Source: an uncultured Croceitalea sp.
GTDB lineage: Bacteria > Bacteroidota > Bacteroidia > Flavobacteriales > Flavobacteriaceae
Length of the DNA stretch: 64,000 nucleotides
NCBI GenBank assembly: GCA_947495075.1
Contig: CANLXH010000003.1
Span: forward strand, 124,001-188,000
Reading direction: 5' to 3'
The number at the start of each line of letters is the position of its first letter. The stretch's first letter is position 1. Below, piece after piece: positions 36,001 through 44,837 of this stretch. The translations under genes were made by a program, and so were the position numbers. The notes below the pieces were generated by a model. The model was not told the origin of the DNA. It saw nothing but the letters and a program-made list of their open reading frames with translations, and searched no databases.

Positions 36001-37251
36001 TTATTCTTCTATATATTCATTTATTGAGTCAATTTGATTCCATAGGTTAAAATGAAAATCCATTCCATCAGTTATAAATAAATCAATACTTCCAGAATTA
36101 GGGATATCCTCTTTTCTTGGTCTATTTATTATTTGATAATTTGTTATTGCATTTTTTGGCAATCTTTGATCTGTTTTTTTACTCTTTTTTAATTCAGGAA
36201 ACATTTCTTTAGCTTTTTTTGAACACTCCATTATAGGTGGGGGATTAAATAACTCAACTATAGTTGGAACTATTAATCTAGCTAAGTTGTCTAAATCAAG
36301 TGCATTTCTAATTGGAGGTGAATAGAATACGGTAATACCAATAGGGTAAACAAGAGGAAATAAAATTTTATGCTTTGATTTAAATTCCTCTAGTTTAAGT
36401 AACAAGTTCTCTTTAAATAATTTCTTTTCGCCTGAAGCGATTGGTGCTCCTCCTAGCGGTATTGTATTAAATGATATTATGGTAAAATCTTCCATAGCTT
36501 TCCATAACTTTTGAAACATTGGGTCTTCTATATATCCTTTGTTTTTTTGAAAGGATGATTGAAAAATTCTTAATAAATCCTTGTAGTTGATTTCGTTTGA
36601 TTTCAAGTAAGATTCTTGTAATTGTTGGAGTTGCATTTCTTTTTGTAGAATAAAAGAATCTTCCATTCCATTTTGTATCATCCAATCCCTATCTTCCATT
36701 AAGTCTAAATATGAATCGTAATTATAGTTGAAATCTGATAGGTTCCTTGAATTTTCCTCAAACCTTTCGTCTATTTCTCTATCTAACGATAGATGCTGAG
36801 CTAGTTCGATATCTTTAAGAAATAAACTATATCTATATGCACGAATTCGGATTTTTGGTTTTGAGTGGCCAAAAAAATCAAAATGATAATTAGATATTAA
36901 TAACTTTATTTGGTCATCATCATTAAACAAAATTCTGTCTAATGAATCTATTTCAGGCATTGGTTTGTGAAGTAAGTCGAGGTAGTTTTTTGTTAAGGTT
37001 TGAATTGCGGGAGGATTATCTTGTGAAGTGAAAAATTGAATTTCTAAAATAATATCACTTCTAAAAGCTCTTCTGTTATTGTCCTTAAGAATTTTTTTGA
37101 CTTCACTTCTAAAGAATCTTTTCCCTTCGTCCGATAGACTATTTTTTGAACCAGGCTCTTGTTCTAAATCTATCCAAATATTTTTTATAAAACGTTTTAT
37201 ACGTTCTAAATTTCTTCCTTCTCTGGTTTCAATATATTCACTTCGTCTCAT
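36001..37251 (-). CDS. Unknown protein with two RusA-like regions, probable cassette gene
   Basis: The 416-residue protein has no family I can name with confidence. Residues 62-145 (FRSDIILEIQFF...TKNYLDLL...NDDDQIK at 110-116) and 296-395 (VYPIGITVFYSPP...DLDNLAR at 319-325...IDLFIT) each resemble half of the RusA Holliday-junction resolvase pattern. RusA needs DLDN and a DD pair together; here DDDQ lies only in the first copy and DLDN only in the second. A charged helical stretch (150-250) joins them. The stop is 3 bases from, and the ATG 6 bases from, a 9-bp inverted repeat, so there is no room for a promoter. Confidence 0.6.
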   Translation of the reverse strand: MRRSEYIETREGRNLERIKRFIKNIWIDLEQEPGSKNSLSDEGKRFFRSEVKKILKDNNRRAFRSDIILEIQFFTSQDNPPAIQTLTKNYLDLLHKPMPEIDSLDRILFNDDDQIKLLISNYHFDFFGHSKPKIRIRAYRYSLFLKDIELAQHLSLDREIDERFEENSRNLSDFNYNYDSYLDLMEDRDWMIQNGMEDSFILQKEMQLQQLQESYLKSNEINYKDLLRIFQSSFQKNKGYIEDPMFQKLWKAMEDFTIISFNTIPLGGAPIASGEKKLFKENLLLKLEEFKSKHKILFPLVYPIGITVFYSPPIRNALDLDNLARLIVPTIVELFNPPPIMECSKKAKEMFPELKKSKKTDQRLPKNAITNYQIINRPRKEDIPNSGSIDLFITDGMDFHFNLWNQIDSINEYIEE

Positions 37252-37257
37252 TCAAAT

Positions 37258-37266
37258 TACGCCCAA
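37258..37266. repeat. Right inverted repeat of the cassette
   Basis: TACGCCCAA mirrors TTGGGCGTA at 35990-35998. On the gene's strand the sequence reads GTTGGGC, which fits the GTTRRRY core of integron recombination sites. Confidence 0.5.
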
Positions 37267-37342
37267 CTAATTAATACAAACATAAAATACAGGCTTATAC
37301 ATCCAAACTGGGTAGATATCTCTGTATTTTAAAACCTCCTTT

Positions 37343-39277
37343 TTATTGCAACACCGTAAACTCTAGGCTAGAATCCGTAAATACGGTATGCGTTTGGGTT
37401 TTAAAATCTTCCTCATCTGCTTTAAAGATATTTTCCACATAGGTCTGTGGATTTAAATCTATTAATGGAAACCAGGTACTTTGGACTTGTATTTGTAGTC
37501 TATGCCCTTTTTTAAGGGTATGGAACACATCTTGCAGTTTTATGTTTACCGCTGTCTTTTTATTGGGCGTAAAGGGTTCTGGATTGGAGAAACTATTTCT
37601 AAATCTACCGCGTAACACCTCACTACGCACCATTAAATGATAATTACTCATTTTTAAATGGTCTTGCATTTCTTCATTGGTTTCTGCATCTGCTGGGTGC
37701 ACGTCTATCACTTTAACAATCCAATCCGCGGCATCACCTGTAGTAGCCACCTTTAAATTTGCCATAATATCACCTGCTAGGGTAAGGTCTTCTTCCATTA
37801 TTTCAGTTTCAAACACCAAAACATCGGAACGACGTGCGGCAAAACGCTGGTCATCCGTCATATATTTTCTAGGGGTAAAGACAGATTTTACATCCTCAGA
37901 ATAGGGAACTGGTTTCTTTACATCACTTACAAATTGTAGTCCAGCAGTACTTTTTTTATCTGTAGTTAGTTCTTGGTTTTCAGAAAGGAACATACGTAGT
38001 TTTTCAGCTCCTTTTGGTGGCCAGCTATCATATTCCTTCCATTCTTTCCGCCCCGAGTCAAAAACATAGGCCTCCGGCAGACCAGAATTTTCATCTGCAG
38101 CACCTTTTAGAAAGTGGTTAAAGAATTTCGTCTCAATATTATCTTGAAAAAATGTAGAAATAGAATCCCCAAAATAGTAGTTCCCTACTAAATTTCGTTC
38201 GCTCCTTCTAGCCCAACGGCCATGGTCCCAAGGTCCAAAAACCATAGTATTGTAACCATCTGTATGCTTTTCTATATTCTTATAAGTTTCTAGTGGGCCG
38301 TATAAATCTTCAGCATCAAACCAACCACCAACAATCATGGTAGCTACATGTGATTTGGATTTGTCCAAATGCTGAATTAAGCCTCTACTTTGCCATAGCT
38401 CATCATAATTAGGGTGCTCCTTGAGCTCATTCCAGAAATAATCATCCGTCATTTCATCTGGTGCTAAAGAAGCTTGGTCTTTAATATCATATTCAAAGAA
38501 AGAATTCAAATTCTTTAAAGGTCCAGCATCTAAGAAAAACTGGTATTGATCTTGTGTCTTTAAATCTGGTAGGGTATACCATGCCGTATCTATTGGTTGG
38601 TCTCCATTAGGTCTTGGAGTGCCAAACAATGAGGTAGCTCTAAAATAACTTAACAAATAGGCACCATTGTGATGAAAATCATCAAAAAAGAAATCTCCTA
38701 TACAGGCTTGCGGTGAAGATGCTTTTAATGCAGGGTGCGCATCAATAGTAGCATATGTAGCATACATCCCTGGATATGAGATACCCCAAACGCCTACATT
38801 CCCATTGTTATTTTCTACATTATTCACCAACCAGTCAATCGTATCATAAGTATCTGTACTTTCATCTACCTGGTCATTGGAAGTTTTATTAGGGATATAA
38901 GCACGCATATTTTCATAGTGGCCTTCACTTAACCACCTACCACGTACATCTTGGTAGACAATAATATTGCCTTCTTCCATTAAGTTTACGTTTGGTCCAA
39001 TCTGCTTTCTAAATTCGTTATCTCCATAAGGTCTAGAGCTATATGGCGTGCGTTGCATTAAAATAGGATACTCTTGTGAAGTATCTTTTGGAGAGTAGAT
39101 GGTAGTATGCAAGGTTGCCCCATCTCGCATTTTAATATCTACTTCTTTTTTGGTGTAATTGTCCTGCACATAGGTATCTAATACCTCTACAGTTTCTGAT
39201 TTTTTAGTAGTTTTTCCGCAGGAAAAAATTAGTGTTATAAATACAAAAAGAAAAGTGAATTTTGATATGAACTTCAT
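37343..39277 (-). CDS. CocE/NonD-family hydrolase (peptidase S15-like), lipoprotein
   Basis: This 644-residue protein has a lipoprotein signal (Cys20 in LIFSC). The catalytic core begins VDIKMRDGATLHTTIYSP; the nucleophile motif is GISYPGMY and the catalytic His lies in FGPWDHGRW. The C-terminal jelly-roll (about 430-644; DILVFETEIMEEDLTLAGDI, LPI-like LQVQSTWFPLIDLNPQ) is typical of X-Pro dipeptidyl-peptidase/CocE relatives. Glutaryl-7-ACA acylase is a frequent annotation of this type. A role in peptide or ester breakdown at the cell surface is likely, substrate unknown. Confidence 0.9.
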   Translation of the reverse strand: MKFISKFTFLFVFITLIFSCGKTTKKSETVEVLDTYVQDNYTKKEVDIKMRDGATLHTTIYSPKDTSQEYPILMQRTPYSSRPYGDNEFRKQIGPNVNLMEEGNIIVYQDVRGRWLSEGHYENMRAYIPNKTSNDQVDESTDTYDTIDWLVNNVENNNGNVGVWGISYPGMYATYATIDAHPALKASSPQACIGDFFFDDFHHNGAYLLSYFRATSLFGTPRPNGDQPIDTAWYTLPDLKTQDQYQFFLDAGPLKNLNSFFEYDIKDQASLAPDEMTDDYFWNELKEHPNYDELWQSRGLIQHLDKSKSHVATMIVGGWFDAEDLYGPLETYKNIEKHTDGYNTMVFGPWDHGRWARRSERNLVGNYYFGDSISTFFQDNIETKFFNHFLKGAADENSGLPEAYVFDSGRKEWKEYDSWPPKGAEKLRMFLSENQELTTDKKSTAGLQFVSDVKKPVPYSEDVKSVFTPRKYMTDDQRFAARRSDVLVFETEIMEEDLTLAGDIMANLKVATTGDAADWIVKVIDVHPADAETNEEMQDHLKMSNYHLMVRSEVLRGRFRNSFSNPEPFTPNKKTAVNIKLQDVFHTLKKGHRLQIQVQSTWFPLIDLNPQTYVENIFKADEEDFKTQTHTVFTDSSLEFTVLQ

Positions 39278-39473
39278 AGTGGTTGAATTGATTGCTTAAA
39301 ACTACAAAGTAAAATGAGGCAGCCAAAAAAAACACTATTGAAATGTAAATTCGAAAGGAGTTGAGAACTATGAATAATGAATATTCAAGATGGCTTTAGC
39401 TCTTTTTGCTTGTCCAAAAAGAGATTAAAAAAGATTGTCAACAAGCAAGTCTTTTTTGCAATCAGTATGTTGT

Positions 39474-39574
39474 AGATTTCTCACACTCATTACATTCGGT
39501 TCGAAATGACGATACTTCATCAAATTGTCATTTCGAAATGAGTTTCAGCAAAATCTAAAACTATTGAGAAATCT
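39474..39574. repeat. Palindromic dispersed repeat beside metK
   Basis: A 101-bp foldback: AGATTTCTC (39474-39482) mirrors GAGAAATCT (39566-39574), and inner arms TTCGAAATGAC (39500-39510) mirror GTCATTTCGAA (39527-39537). Its right end overlaps the metK stop codon. A half copy occurs at 35833-35870. It may serve as the 3' hairpin of metK. Confidence 0.65.
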
Positions 39575-40826
39575 AAAGCTCAAAAGCAGTTTTAACTGCA
39601 CCAATCATATCTAGCTTCTCCCAGGTAAAAAGTTCAACTTCTTTTTCAACTTTTCCATTATAAGGAGATTCAAAAACCTTAGTTACTATAGTAGGAGTTT
39701 TACCCATATGACCATAAGCAGCTGTTTCCAAATAAATAGGATTACGGAGTTTTAAGCGTTCTTCTATGGCAAATGGACGCATGTCAAATAAACCAGCCAC
39801 TTTTTCCGCAATTTCACCATCGGTCATATTGACTTTTGCAGTACCATAAGAGTCTACAAAAATTGAAGTAGGTTCCACTACTCCAATCGCATAACTTACT
39901 TGTACTAATAGTTCATCAGCTACTCCAGCAGCAACTAAGTTTTTAGCTGCATGTCTTGCCGCGTAGGCAGCACTACGGTCTACTTTACTTGGGTCTTTAC
40001 CACTAAAAGCACCACCACCATGGGCTCCTTTGCCTCCGTAGGTGTCTACAATAATCTTTCTACCTGTTAAACCCGTATCGCCATGTGGTCCGCCAATAAC
40101 AAACTTGCCCGTTGGATTAATATGGTATTGAATTTTATCATTAAAAAGTTCTTGTACATGACTAGGAAACAAAGCCACTACTTTAGGGATTAAAATTGAA
40201 ATGATGTCCGATTTAATCTTAGCAAGCATCTTTTCATCAGCTTCAAAATCGTCATGTTGTGTAGAAATTACAATAGTATCTATACGCTGCGGCACATTAT
40301 CATCTGAATATTCTATGGTTACCTGTGCTTTTGCATCTGGTCGCAAATATGGAATTTGATTTCCTTCTCTTCGTAAATCGGCTAAAACTTGAAGAATCTT
40401 ATGTGAAATATCCAATGCCAAAGGCATATAATTTTCTGTCTCTTTTGTAGCGTAACCAAACATCATTCCTTGATCACCTGCACCTTGTTCTTCTTTGGTT
40501 GTTCTATCCACACCTTGATTAATATCTTGTGATTGTTCGTGAATTAAAGAAATTACCCCACAAGAATCTCCACTAAACTGGTATTCACCTTTGGTATACC
40601 CAATTTTGTTAATTACATCTCTAGCAATGGTCTGTACATCTAAATAGGTACCGCTTTTCACTTCGCCTGCTAATACTACTTGCCCTGTGGTAACAAGTGT
40701 TTCACATGCCACTTTACTATCAGCATCAAAAGCCAAAAAATTATCTAAAAGTGCATCACTAATCTGGTCAGAAACTTTATCTGGGTGTCCTTCACTAACA
40801 GATTCCGAGGTAAATAAATAAGCCAT
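39573..40826 (-). CDS. metK: S-adenosylmethionine synthetase
   Basis: The 417-residue enzyme makes SAM from methionine and [20 protein letters not shown] near the N-terminus, [12 protein letters not shown] and [19 protein letters not shown] are family signatures. It is a single-gene unit. The leader bears a SAM-II-like riboswitch, so its product would feed back on its own mRNA. Confidence 0.97.
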   Translation of the reverse strand: MAYLFTSESVSEGHPDKVSDQISDALLDNFLAFDADSKVACETLVTTGQVVLAGEVKSGTYLDVQTIARDVINKIGYTKGEYQFSGDSCGVISLIHEQSQDINQGVDRTTKEEQGAGDQGMMFGYATKETENYMPLALDISHKILQVLADLRREGNQIPYLRPDAKAQVTIEYSDDNVPQRIDTIVISTQHDDFEADEKMLAKIKSDIISILIPKVVALFPSHVQELFNDKIQYHINPTGKFVIGGPHGDTGLTGRKIIVDTYGGKGAHGGGAFSGKDPSKVDRSAAYAARHAAKNLVAAGVADELLVQVSYAIGVVEPTSIFVDSYGTAKVNMTDGEIAEKVAGLFDMRPFAIEERLKLRNPIYLETAAYGHMGKTPTIVTKVFESPYNGKVEKEVELFTWEKLDMIGAVKTAFEL

Positions 40827-40849
40827 TCTCTCTTTTTAACAGTGCAGAA

Positions 40850-40930
40850 GATTTGACGGAAAGGCTCAAAGAAGTTTACACCACTTTTTAGCATTTTTTA
40901 TCGAGGTTGCAATCAGTCAAATCCTTCCTC
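40850..40930 (-). ncRNA. SAM-II riboswitch with possible expression platform
   Basis: Minus-strand 40930-40881 contains, in order, GAGG, GATTTGACTGATTGCAA, CCTC, GATAAA and GCTAAAAAG. This is the order and core of SAM-II (SAM-alpha) aptamers: P1 GAGG/CCTC, the TTGCA loop, GATAAA and GCTAAAA. The aptamer strand GATTTGAC (40923-40916) is perfectly complementary to GTCAAATC at 40857-40850, 24 bases before the metK start, giving an alternative pairing that could control access to the start region. Confidence 0.8.
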
Positions 40931-41064
40931 ATTATTGAATGGTAAAAATAGGAAAATAGTTTTGTTGTAAAAATGGAATCGAAAAAGATTTATTCTACCT
41001 CAAAACTTGAACCCACCTATATATAGATATATATCTAAATAAAGTTCTAGTTCTTTATTTTTTT

Positions 41065-41094
41065 ACTGACTTCGACTACGCTCAGTCTGATAGA
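41065..41094. repeat. Single unit of a dispersed repeat
   Basis: ACTGACTTCGACTACGCTCA followed by GTCTGATAGA resembles the TCGACTnCGCTCGAACTGACA units at 34115, 48553 and 14655, in diverged single-unit form. Confidence 0.5.
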
Positions 41095-41138
41095 AAATGT
41101 TGAAATAAGGTCTTTTTGATAATCTAATTATCTTACAG

Positions 41139-43823
41139 TTATAATTCATATTTAATACTGGCCAAAAAATATCGAGGCTGCACTGCATACTCTAAAGTGC
41201 TTATTAAATTATTCGAAAATGAATCTTGTCTAATTGTAGTAGTATTTAATAAATTCATTCCAGAAATTTTAAACTCCCACTTGCTGTCTTCTTTTTGATA
41301 ATACAATGCAGCATTAAAAAAATCATAGGTACTACTAACTCCACCATCCCTATTCTTATAATCATTGTATTCATAGTCGGCAGTCAACGCAAAACCTTTT
41401 AAGAAAAAAGCTTCTATATTAGCGTAAGGACTATTAGTTATAAATGTGTTTTCAATAGCTATGCTGGAATAATCATTCAATTGTTTTTTAAAACCCACTT
41501 CAGCATTTGGAGCCTCTTTAAATCGAGTCTCAAAAGCAATCTTATAGGTTTGATTAAAAGATTCATTAAAATCCGTCGACCCATTAATAACCGTGTTAAA
41601 CTTATTGTAAGACAATCTACTTTCGAATTTTGTTTTCCATAGCGGAAAGCGTTTTTCAAAAGTTCCAAATAGTGAAAAATTTTCATTGGGAGTATCTAAA
41701 TTTATTGGAGAGGATACTCTGTCCAATCCAATAAAGTTTACCGTATTTCCAATACTCTCATACCGCTTTTGATAGGTAAGCCCACCATAAATAGTGGTGA
41801 AATTAAACATACTAAAATTGCTATAATTTAAGCTAGCGTTATGATACCATTCGTTTTTAAGATTTCTATTACCCATAAAAAGACTATTGTAACCTCTTAC
41901 TTCTCTTGCTGCAACCAAGTTCTGAATATCTGGAAATTGAGCTTCTACAGCGTATCTAAACTGTAAGGATTGCGTGCTATTAAATGCATATCTAGAATTT
42001 AAACTAGGAAGCAGTAGTACTTTATCCAGTTCTGTTTTTTCATTTTGTTGAGAATTATCAATTTGATAGTTGTGCAAATTTAAACCAGGACTTATAGTAA
42101 GTTTTCCAAACTTTACTCTGTAACCTAAACCAAAATAAATATCTTGAAAGTTAAACTCAGTATCATTTACATATTCACTATTGGAACCTACCGTCTCCCT
42201 ATTGCTACCAATCAGTTCTGATAATTCTGAAGTTAGGTTTTGATTATTCACACTTATACCAGACTTAAAACTGATATGATTGGTTTCATTTAAAACTCGG
42301 TAATAATTAAATTCTATATCAAAAATATTCGTGAATATCTCCTTGTTCTGAAATAAATCAAAAGGACTTTCACCACTTAAAGGAACGCTTCCTGAAAAAG
42401 GAATTTGTTCCGTTAGCAATCCATAATTTGGACGTTGCCTTTTATACAAGTGGTTTGATTCTAATGAATAAATATTTTTATCATTATTCGAATAAAATGC
42501 ATTTAGTACTTGTTGAACAGAAAATGGTTCTCGTGTTCTAACTGAATTAATTGCATTGCTAAAGCTTGAAAAGGTAGAATTTAATTGATTTTCATCATTA
42601 ATATCAGAATTCTTCACAAAAGCTTCGTAATTCACATGTAGTTTAGCGTTTGGCGCATAGGTAGTTGAAAATTTAAAAAGCCCTGAAGTATTTTTTTGCT
42701 CAATATCGGATGTTAAAAGCTCATTATTATCTCCATCTTCTCTTATATAGGTTCGTTGTGAAATTGAGGATAACTTGGTATCTATTCCAGTTACAATTCC
42801 AAAACCCGAAAAACTGATTTTCTTATTTGGATTATAATTAAAGTTGAGTGCTGCAAGTTTTGCATCTATATTTCTTGCCCTATTATTCTGTAAAAGAGAC
42901 AATCCTACCTCATCGTTAGAAAGATTTAGGGAAGAACCGGACCTTTTAGCCAAACTCGAAAGCCCACCACTAAATCTAAAATAATCTTGTAACGTAAATG
43001 ATTGTTCTCCAATATTATTAAGGTCTCCAATAAAGTTCACGTTAAACTTAGGCGAGTAATAGAAAATATTGGGATGTGCTAAATACCTGTCATCTGGTCC
43101 AACCCCGGCAGAAACATCACCAAACCAAAGATTCTTTTTACCATCTTTTAATTTGATGTTTAGTGCCAAAGCATCACTATCATTAACACCACTTAAAGGA
43201 CCAATTTCATTAAAATCTCTCAGTACTTGTACCTTATCAACAGCATTGGCTGGAATATTTTTGGTGGCCATTTTAGTATCGCCATCGAAAAACTCTTTTC
43301 CCTCTACCAAAACCTTACTCACATCCTTTCCCTGAACTTTAATTTGTCCCTCTTCATTAATTTCAAAACCGGGTAATTCTTCTAATACATCTTCTAGTTT
43401 CTTTTCTTTTCCGGTGGTAAACGAATCTGTATTATAAGTAATGGTATCTCCAGAAATTGTAACGGGAAAATCTTCCACAACAGTAACGCCATCTAATTGG
43501 TTTGGAGAAGCGGAGAGTACGATATCTTTCTTTAAATTACCTGAAGCTTTAAACTGTTCTTCCCAGGTCTCAAAACCCAAGTAACTTGCTCTTAGCAAGT
43601 ACAAACTGTCTTTATTAAGATTGAGTTTATACCTGCCTTGTTCATCTGTAATACCATAAGAAGCTATGGCACCATTACTTTCTTTAATAGCTATAACATT
43701 GGTTAACTCTAAAGGATTATTAATACTATCAGAAACTTTACCTTCTAAAGTTACCTTTTGCGCATTTACATTATAGCATAGGAAACCTAGCCCTATACAA
43801 AGAGATATAATGATTCTGTTCAT
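41139..43823 (-). CDS. Outer-membrane TonB-receptor-like beta-barrel protein
   Basis: This 894-residue protein has a signal peptide (1-21), a carboxypeptidase-regulatory beta domain (24-105; KVTLEGKVSDSINNPLELTNV...) and a plug-like region (about 110-230: KKLEDVLEELPGFEINEEGQIKVQGKDV). The remainder is a large beta-barrel of the outer-membrane beta-barrel family (PF14905). It lacks an obvious TonB box. It lies 43 bp after the GLPGLI gene, with which it forms a common flavobacterial pair. The substrate is unknown. Confidence 0.85.
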   Translation of the reverse strand: MNRIIISLCIGLGFLCYNVNAQKVTLEGKVSDSINNPLELTNVIAIKESNGAIASYGITDEQGRYKLNLNKDSLYLLRASYLGFETWEEQFKASGNLKKDIVLSASPNQLDGVTVVEDFPVTISGDTITYNTDSFTTGKEKKLEDVLEELPGFEINEEGQIKVQGKDVSKVLVEGKEFFDGDTKMATKNIPANAVDKVQVLRDFNEIGPLSGVNDSDALALNIKLKDGKKNLWFGDVSAGVGPDDRYLAHPNIFYYSPKFNVNFIGDLNNIGEQSFTLQDYFRFSGGLSSLAKRSGSSLNLSNDEVGLSLLQNNRARNIDAKLAALNFNYNPNKKISFSGFGIVTGIDTKLSSISQRTYIREDGDNNELLTSDIEQKNTSGLFKFSTTYAPNAKLHVNYEAFVKNSDINDENQLNSTFSSFSNAINSVRTREPFSVQQVLNAFYSNNDKNIYSLESNHLYKRQRPNYGLLTEQIPFSGSVPLSGESPFDLFQNKEIFTNIFDIEFNYYRVLNETNHISFKSGISVNNQNLTSELSELIGSNRETVGSNSEYVNDTEFNFQDIYFGLGYRVKFGKLTISPGLNLHNYQIDNSQQNEKTELDKVLLLPSLNSRYAFNSTQSLQFRYAVEAQFPDIQNLVAAREVRGYNSLFMGNRNLKNEWYHNASLNYSNFSMFNFTTIYGGLTYQKRYESIGNTVNFIGLDRVSSPINLDTPNENFSLFGTFEKRFPLWKTKFESRLSYNKFNTVINGSTDFNESFNQTYKIAFETRFKEAPNAEVGFKKQLNDYSSIAIENTFITNSPYANIEAFFLKGFALTADYEYNDYKNRDGGVSSTYDFFNAALYYQKEDSKWEFKISGMNLLNTTTIRQDSFSNNLISTLEYAVQPRYFLASIKYEL

Positions 43824-43866
43824 TTTTTGATTGCTTGTTTTTGTAAGAACTAGGTTTACTTTTTGC

Positions 43867-44715
43867 TTATCCTCCTATTCTAATTTCAAAAGAAGAGTTT
43901 TGTCCTTTTTTCTTTCCACCGCCATACATTTTATTCATCTTTTCAGCATGTTCCTTCATAATGGCTTCGTACTCTTCACCTTCTACTTTTTTACCTTTTA
44001 AAGGTATTTCTATACTTATGGGTTTCTCAGGATTTAAAACTACTTTGGTACAAATCATGATTCTTCGCCCATCATTTACTTCTAAAATAAGTCCAGGCAA
44101 TCCCCAATACCCTTCTGGTCCATGGTTAACTGGTATTTCTGGAGTATACCAAACGGTGATAGTCTGCATACGCTTTTCTTCTTTTTCTTCACTTTCTCCA
44201 TTTACATCAGAAAAAACCATTTCTGTAACTTCTCGTTTTGAAATTGCTTTGTAGCAGGTGTATTTGCCAATCTGCTTGGTTTCAGAAGTCATTTCCCATT
44301 CAACTGCTTCAAGCTCGTCAGCAACTAAAAATAGCTTACCAAAGGCATCAGTACTTTCAATAGATTTTTTTGTCTTAGTATTCTTATACAAAAGACCATC
44401 ATTACCGCCACCCGCTCCTACAATTTGAATTTGTACATTCATACCACTTCCTCCCGAAGGTTTATCTAATTTTTCTAGCTCTCTCCAATTAGATTCCGTT
44501 TTATTAAAAGTAAGTTCAAAATCTTTTTGCATGGCAAAACGCAGTTGCTCTTGAATCATATCCATTTGGCTAGTATTTGCCTGGGTACTGTCCAATTTAA
44601 TTTTCATTTTCATATCGGTCTTGTAGGTTGCAGAACCTGTAAAATCTTGTGCAAATATGGTTGTTGCTATAAGAATTAAAGTAAAAGTCAAAACACAATT
44701 ATTTTTTTTCATCAT
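43867..44715 (-). CDS. GLPGLI family protein
   Basis: A 282-residue secreted protein with signal peptide (residues 1-23, ending IFAQDF). The diagnostic GLPGLI motif occurs as YWGLPGLILEVNDGR. The family is Bacteroidota-specific, often encoded next to TonB-receptor-like barrels as here, and its function is unknown. Residues 250-282 are Lys/Met-rich (EEYEAIMKEHAEKMNKMYGG). The promoter region is shared with a divergent two-component system. Confidence 0.92.
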   Translation of the reverse strand: MMKKNNCVLTFTLILIATTIFAQDFTGSATYKTDMKMKIKLDSTQANTSQMDMIQEQLRFAMQKDFELTFNKTESNWRELEKLDKPSGGSGMNVQIQIVGAGGGNDGLLYKNTKTKKSIESTDAFGKLFLVADELEAVEWEMTSETKQIGKYTCYKAISKREVTEMVFSDVNGESEEKEEKRMQTITVWYTPEIPVNHGPEGYWGLPGLILEVNDGRRIMICTKVVLNPEKPISIEIPLKGKKVEGEEYEAIMKEHAEKMNKMYGGGKKKGQNSSFEIRIGG

Positions 44716-44741
44716 TTTTATTTTAGTGATTATCTACCATA

Positions 44742-44771
44742 CAAAATTGAATTTCCGTTTAGAAAAACAAG
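44742..44771 (-). promoter_or_regulatory. Promoter of the GLPGLI/barrel unit
   Basis: Minus-strand CTTG (44771-44768), an 18-nt spacer and CAATTTTG (44749-44742) are each one base off the TTTG/TAnnTTTG pair. The TTAAC repeats abut its -33 side. Confidence 0.5.
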
Positions 44772-44798
44772 GTTAACCAGTGTTAACGAGTGTTAACC
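44772..44798. promoter_or_regulatory. Response-regulator binding repeats (three TTAAC at 10-bp spacing)
   Basis: TTAAC occurs at 44773, 44783 and 44793, each preceded by G and separated by 5 bases. Direct repeats on one helical turn are the classic target of OmpR-family regulators. They lie between the divergent GLPGLI unit and the kinase/regulator unit. Confidence 0.65.
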
Positions 44799-44825
44799 GA
44801 TTGCTTATTGACTATGAATTGTACT

Positions 44826-44833
44826 TACTTTTG
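44826..44833 (+). promoter_or_regulatory. -7 element of the kinase/regulator unit
   Basis: TACTTTTG matches TAnnTTTG exactly, only 4 bp before the GTG start codon. Transcription starting about 5-7 bases on would give an mRNA with almost no leader. Confidence 0.5.
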
Positions 44834-44837
44834 AAAT

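Noticed and set aside
36001..37251. RusA-like protein as evidence of a prophage
   Set aside because: No other phage gene (integrase, capsid, portal, terminase) is near; neighbours are housekeeping genes.
39278..39473. Possible gene or RNA in the gap after the CocE-like gene start
   Set aside because: No ORF with coding features and no conserved RNA motif; only AT-rich sequence with a few short repeats of CAAGCAAG/AAAAAG type.
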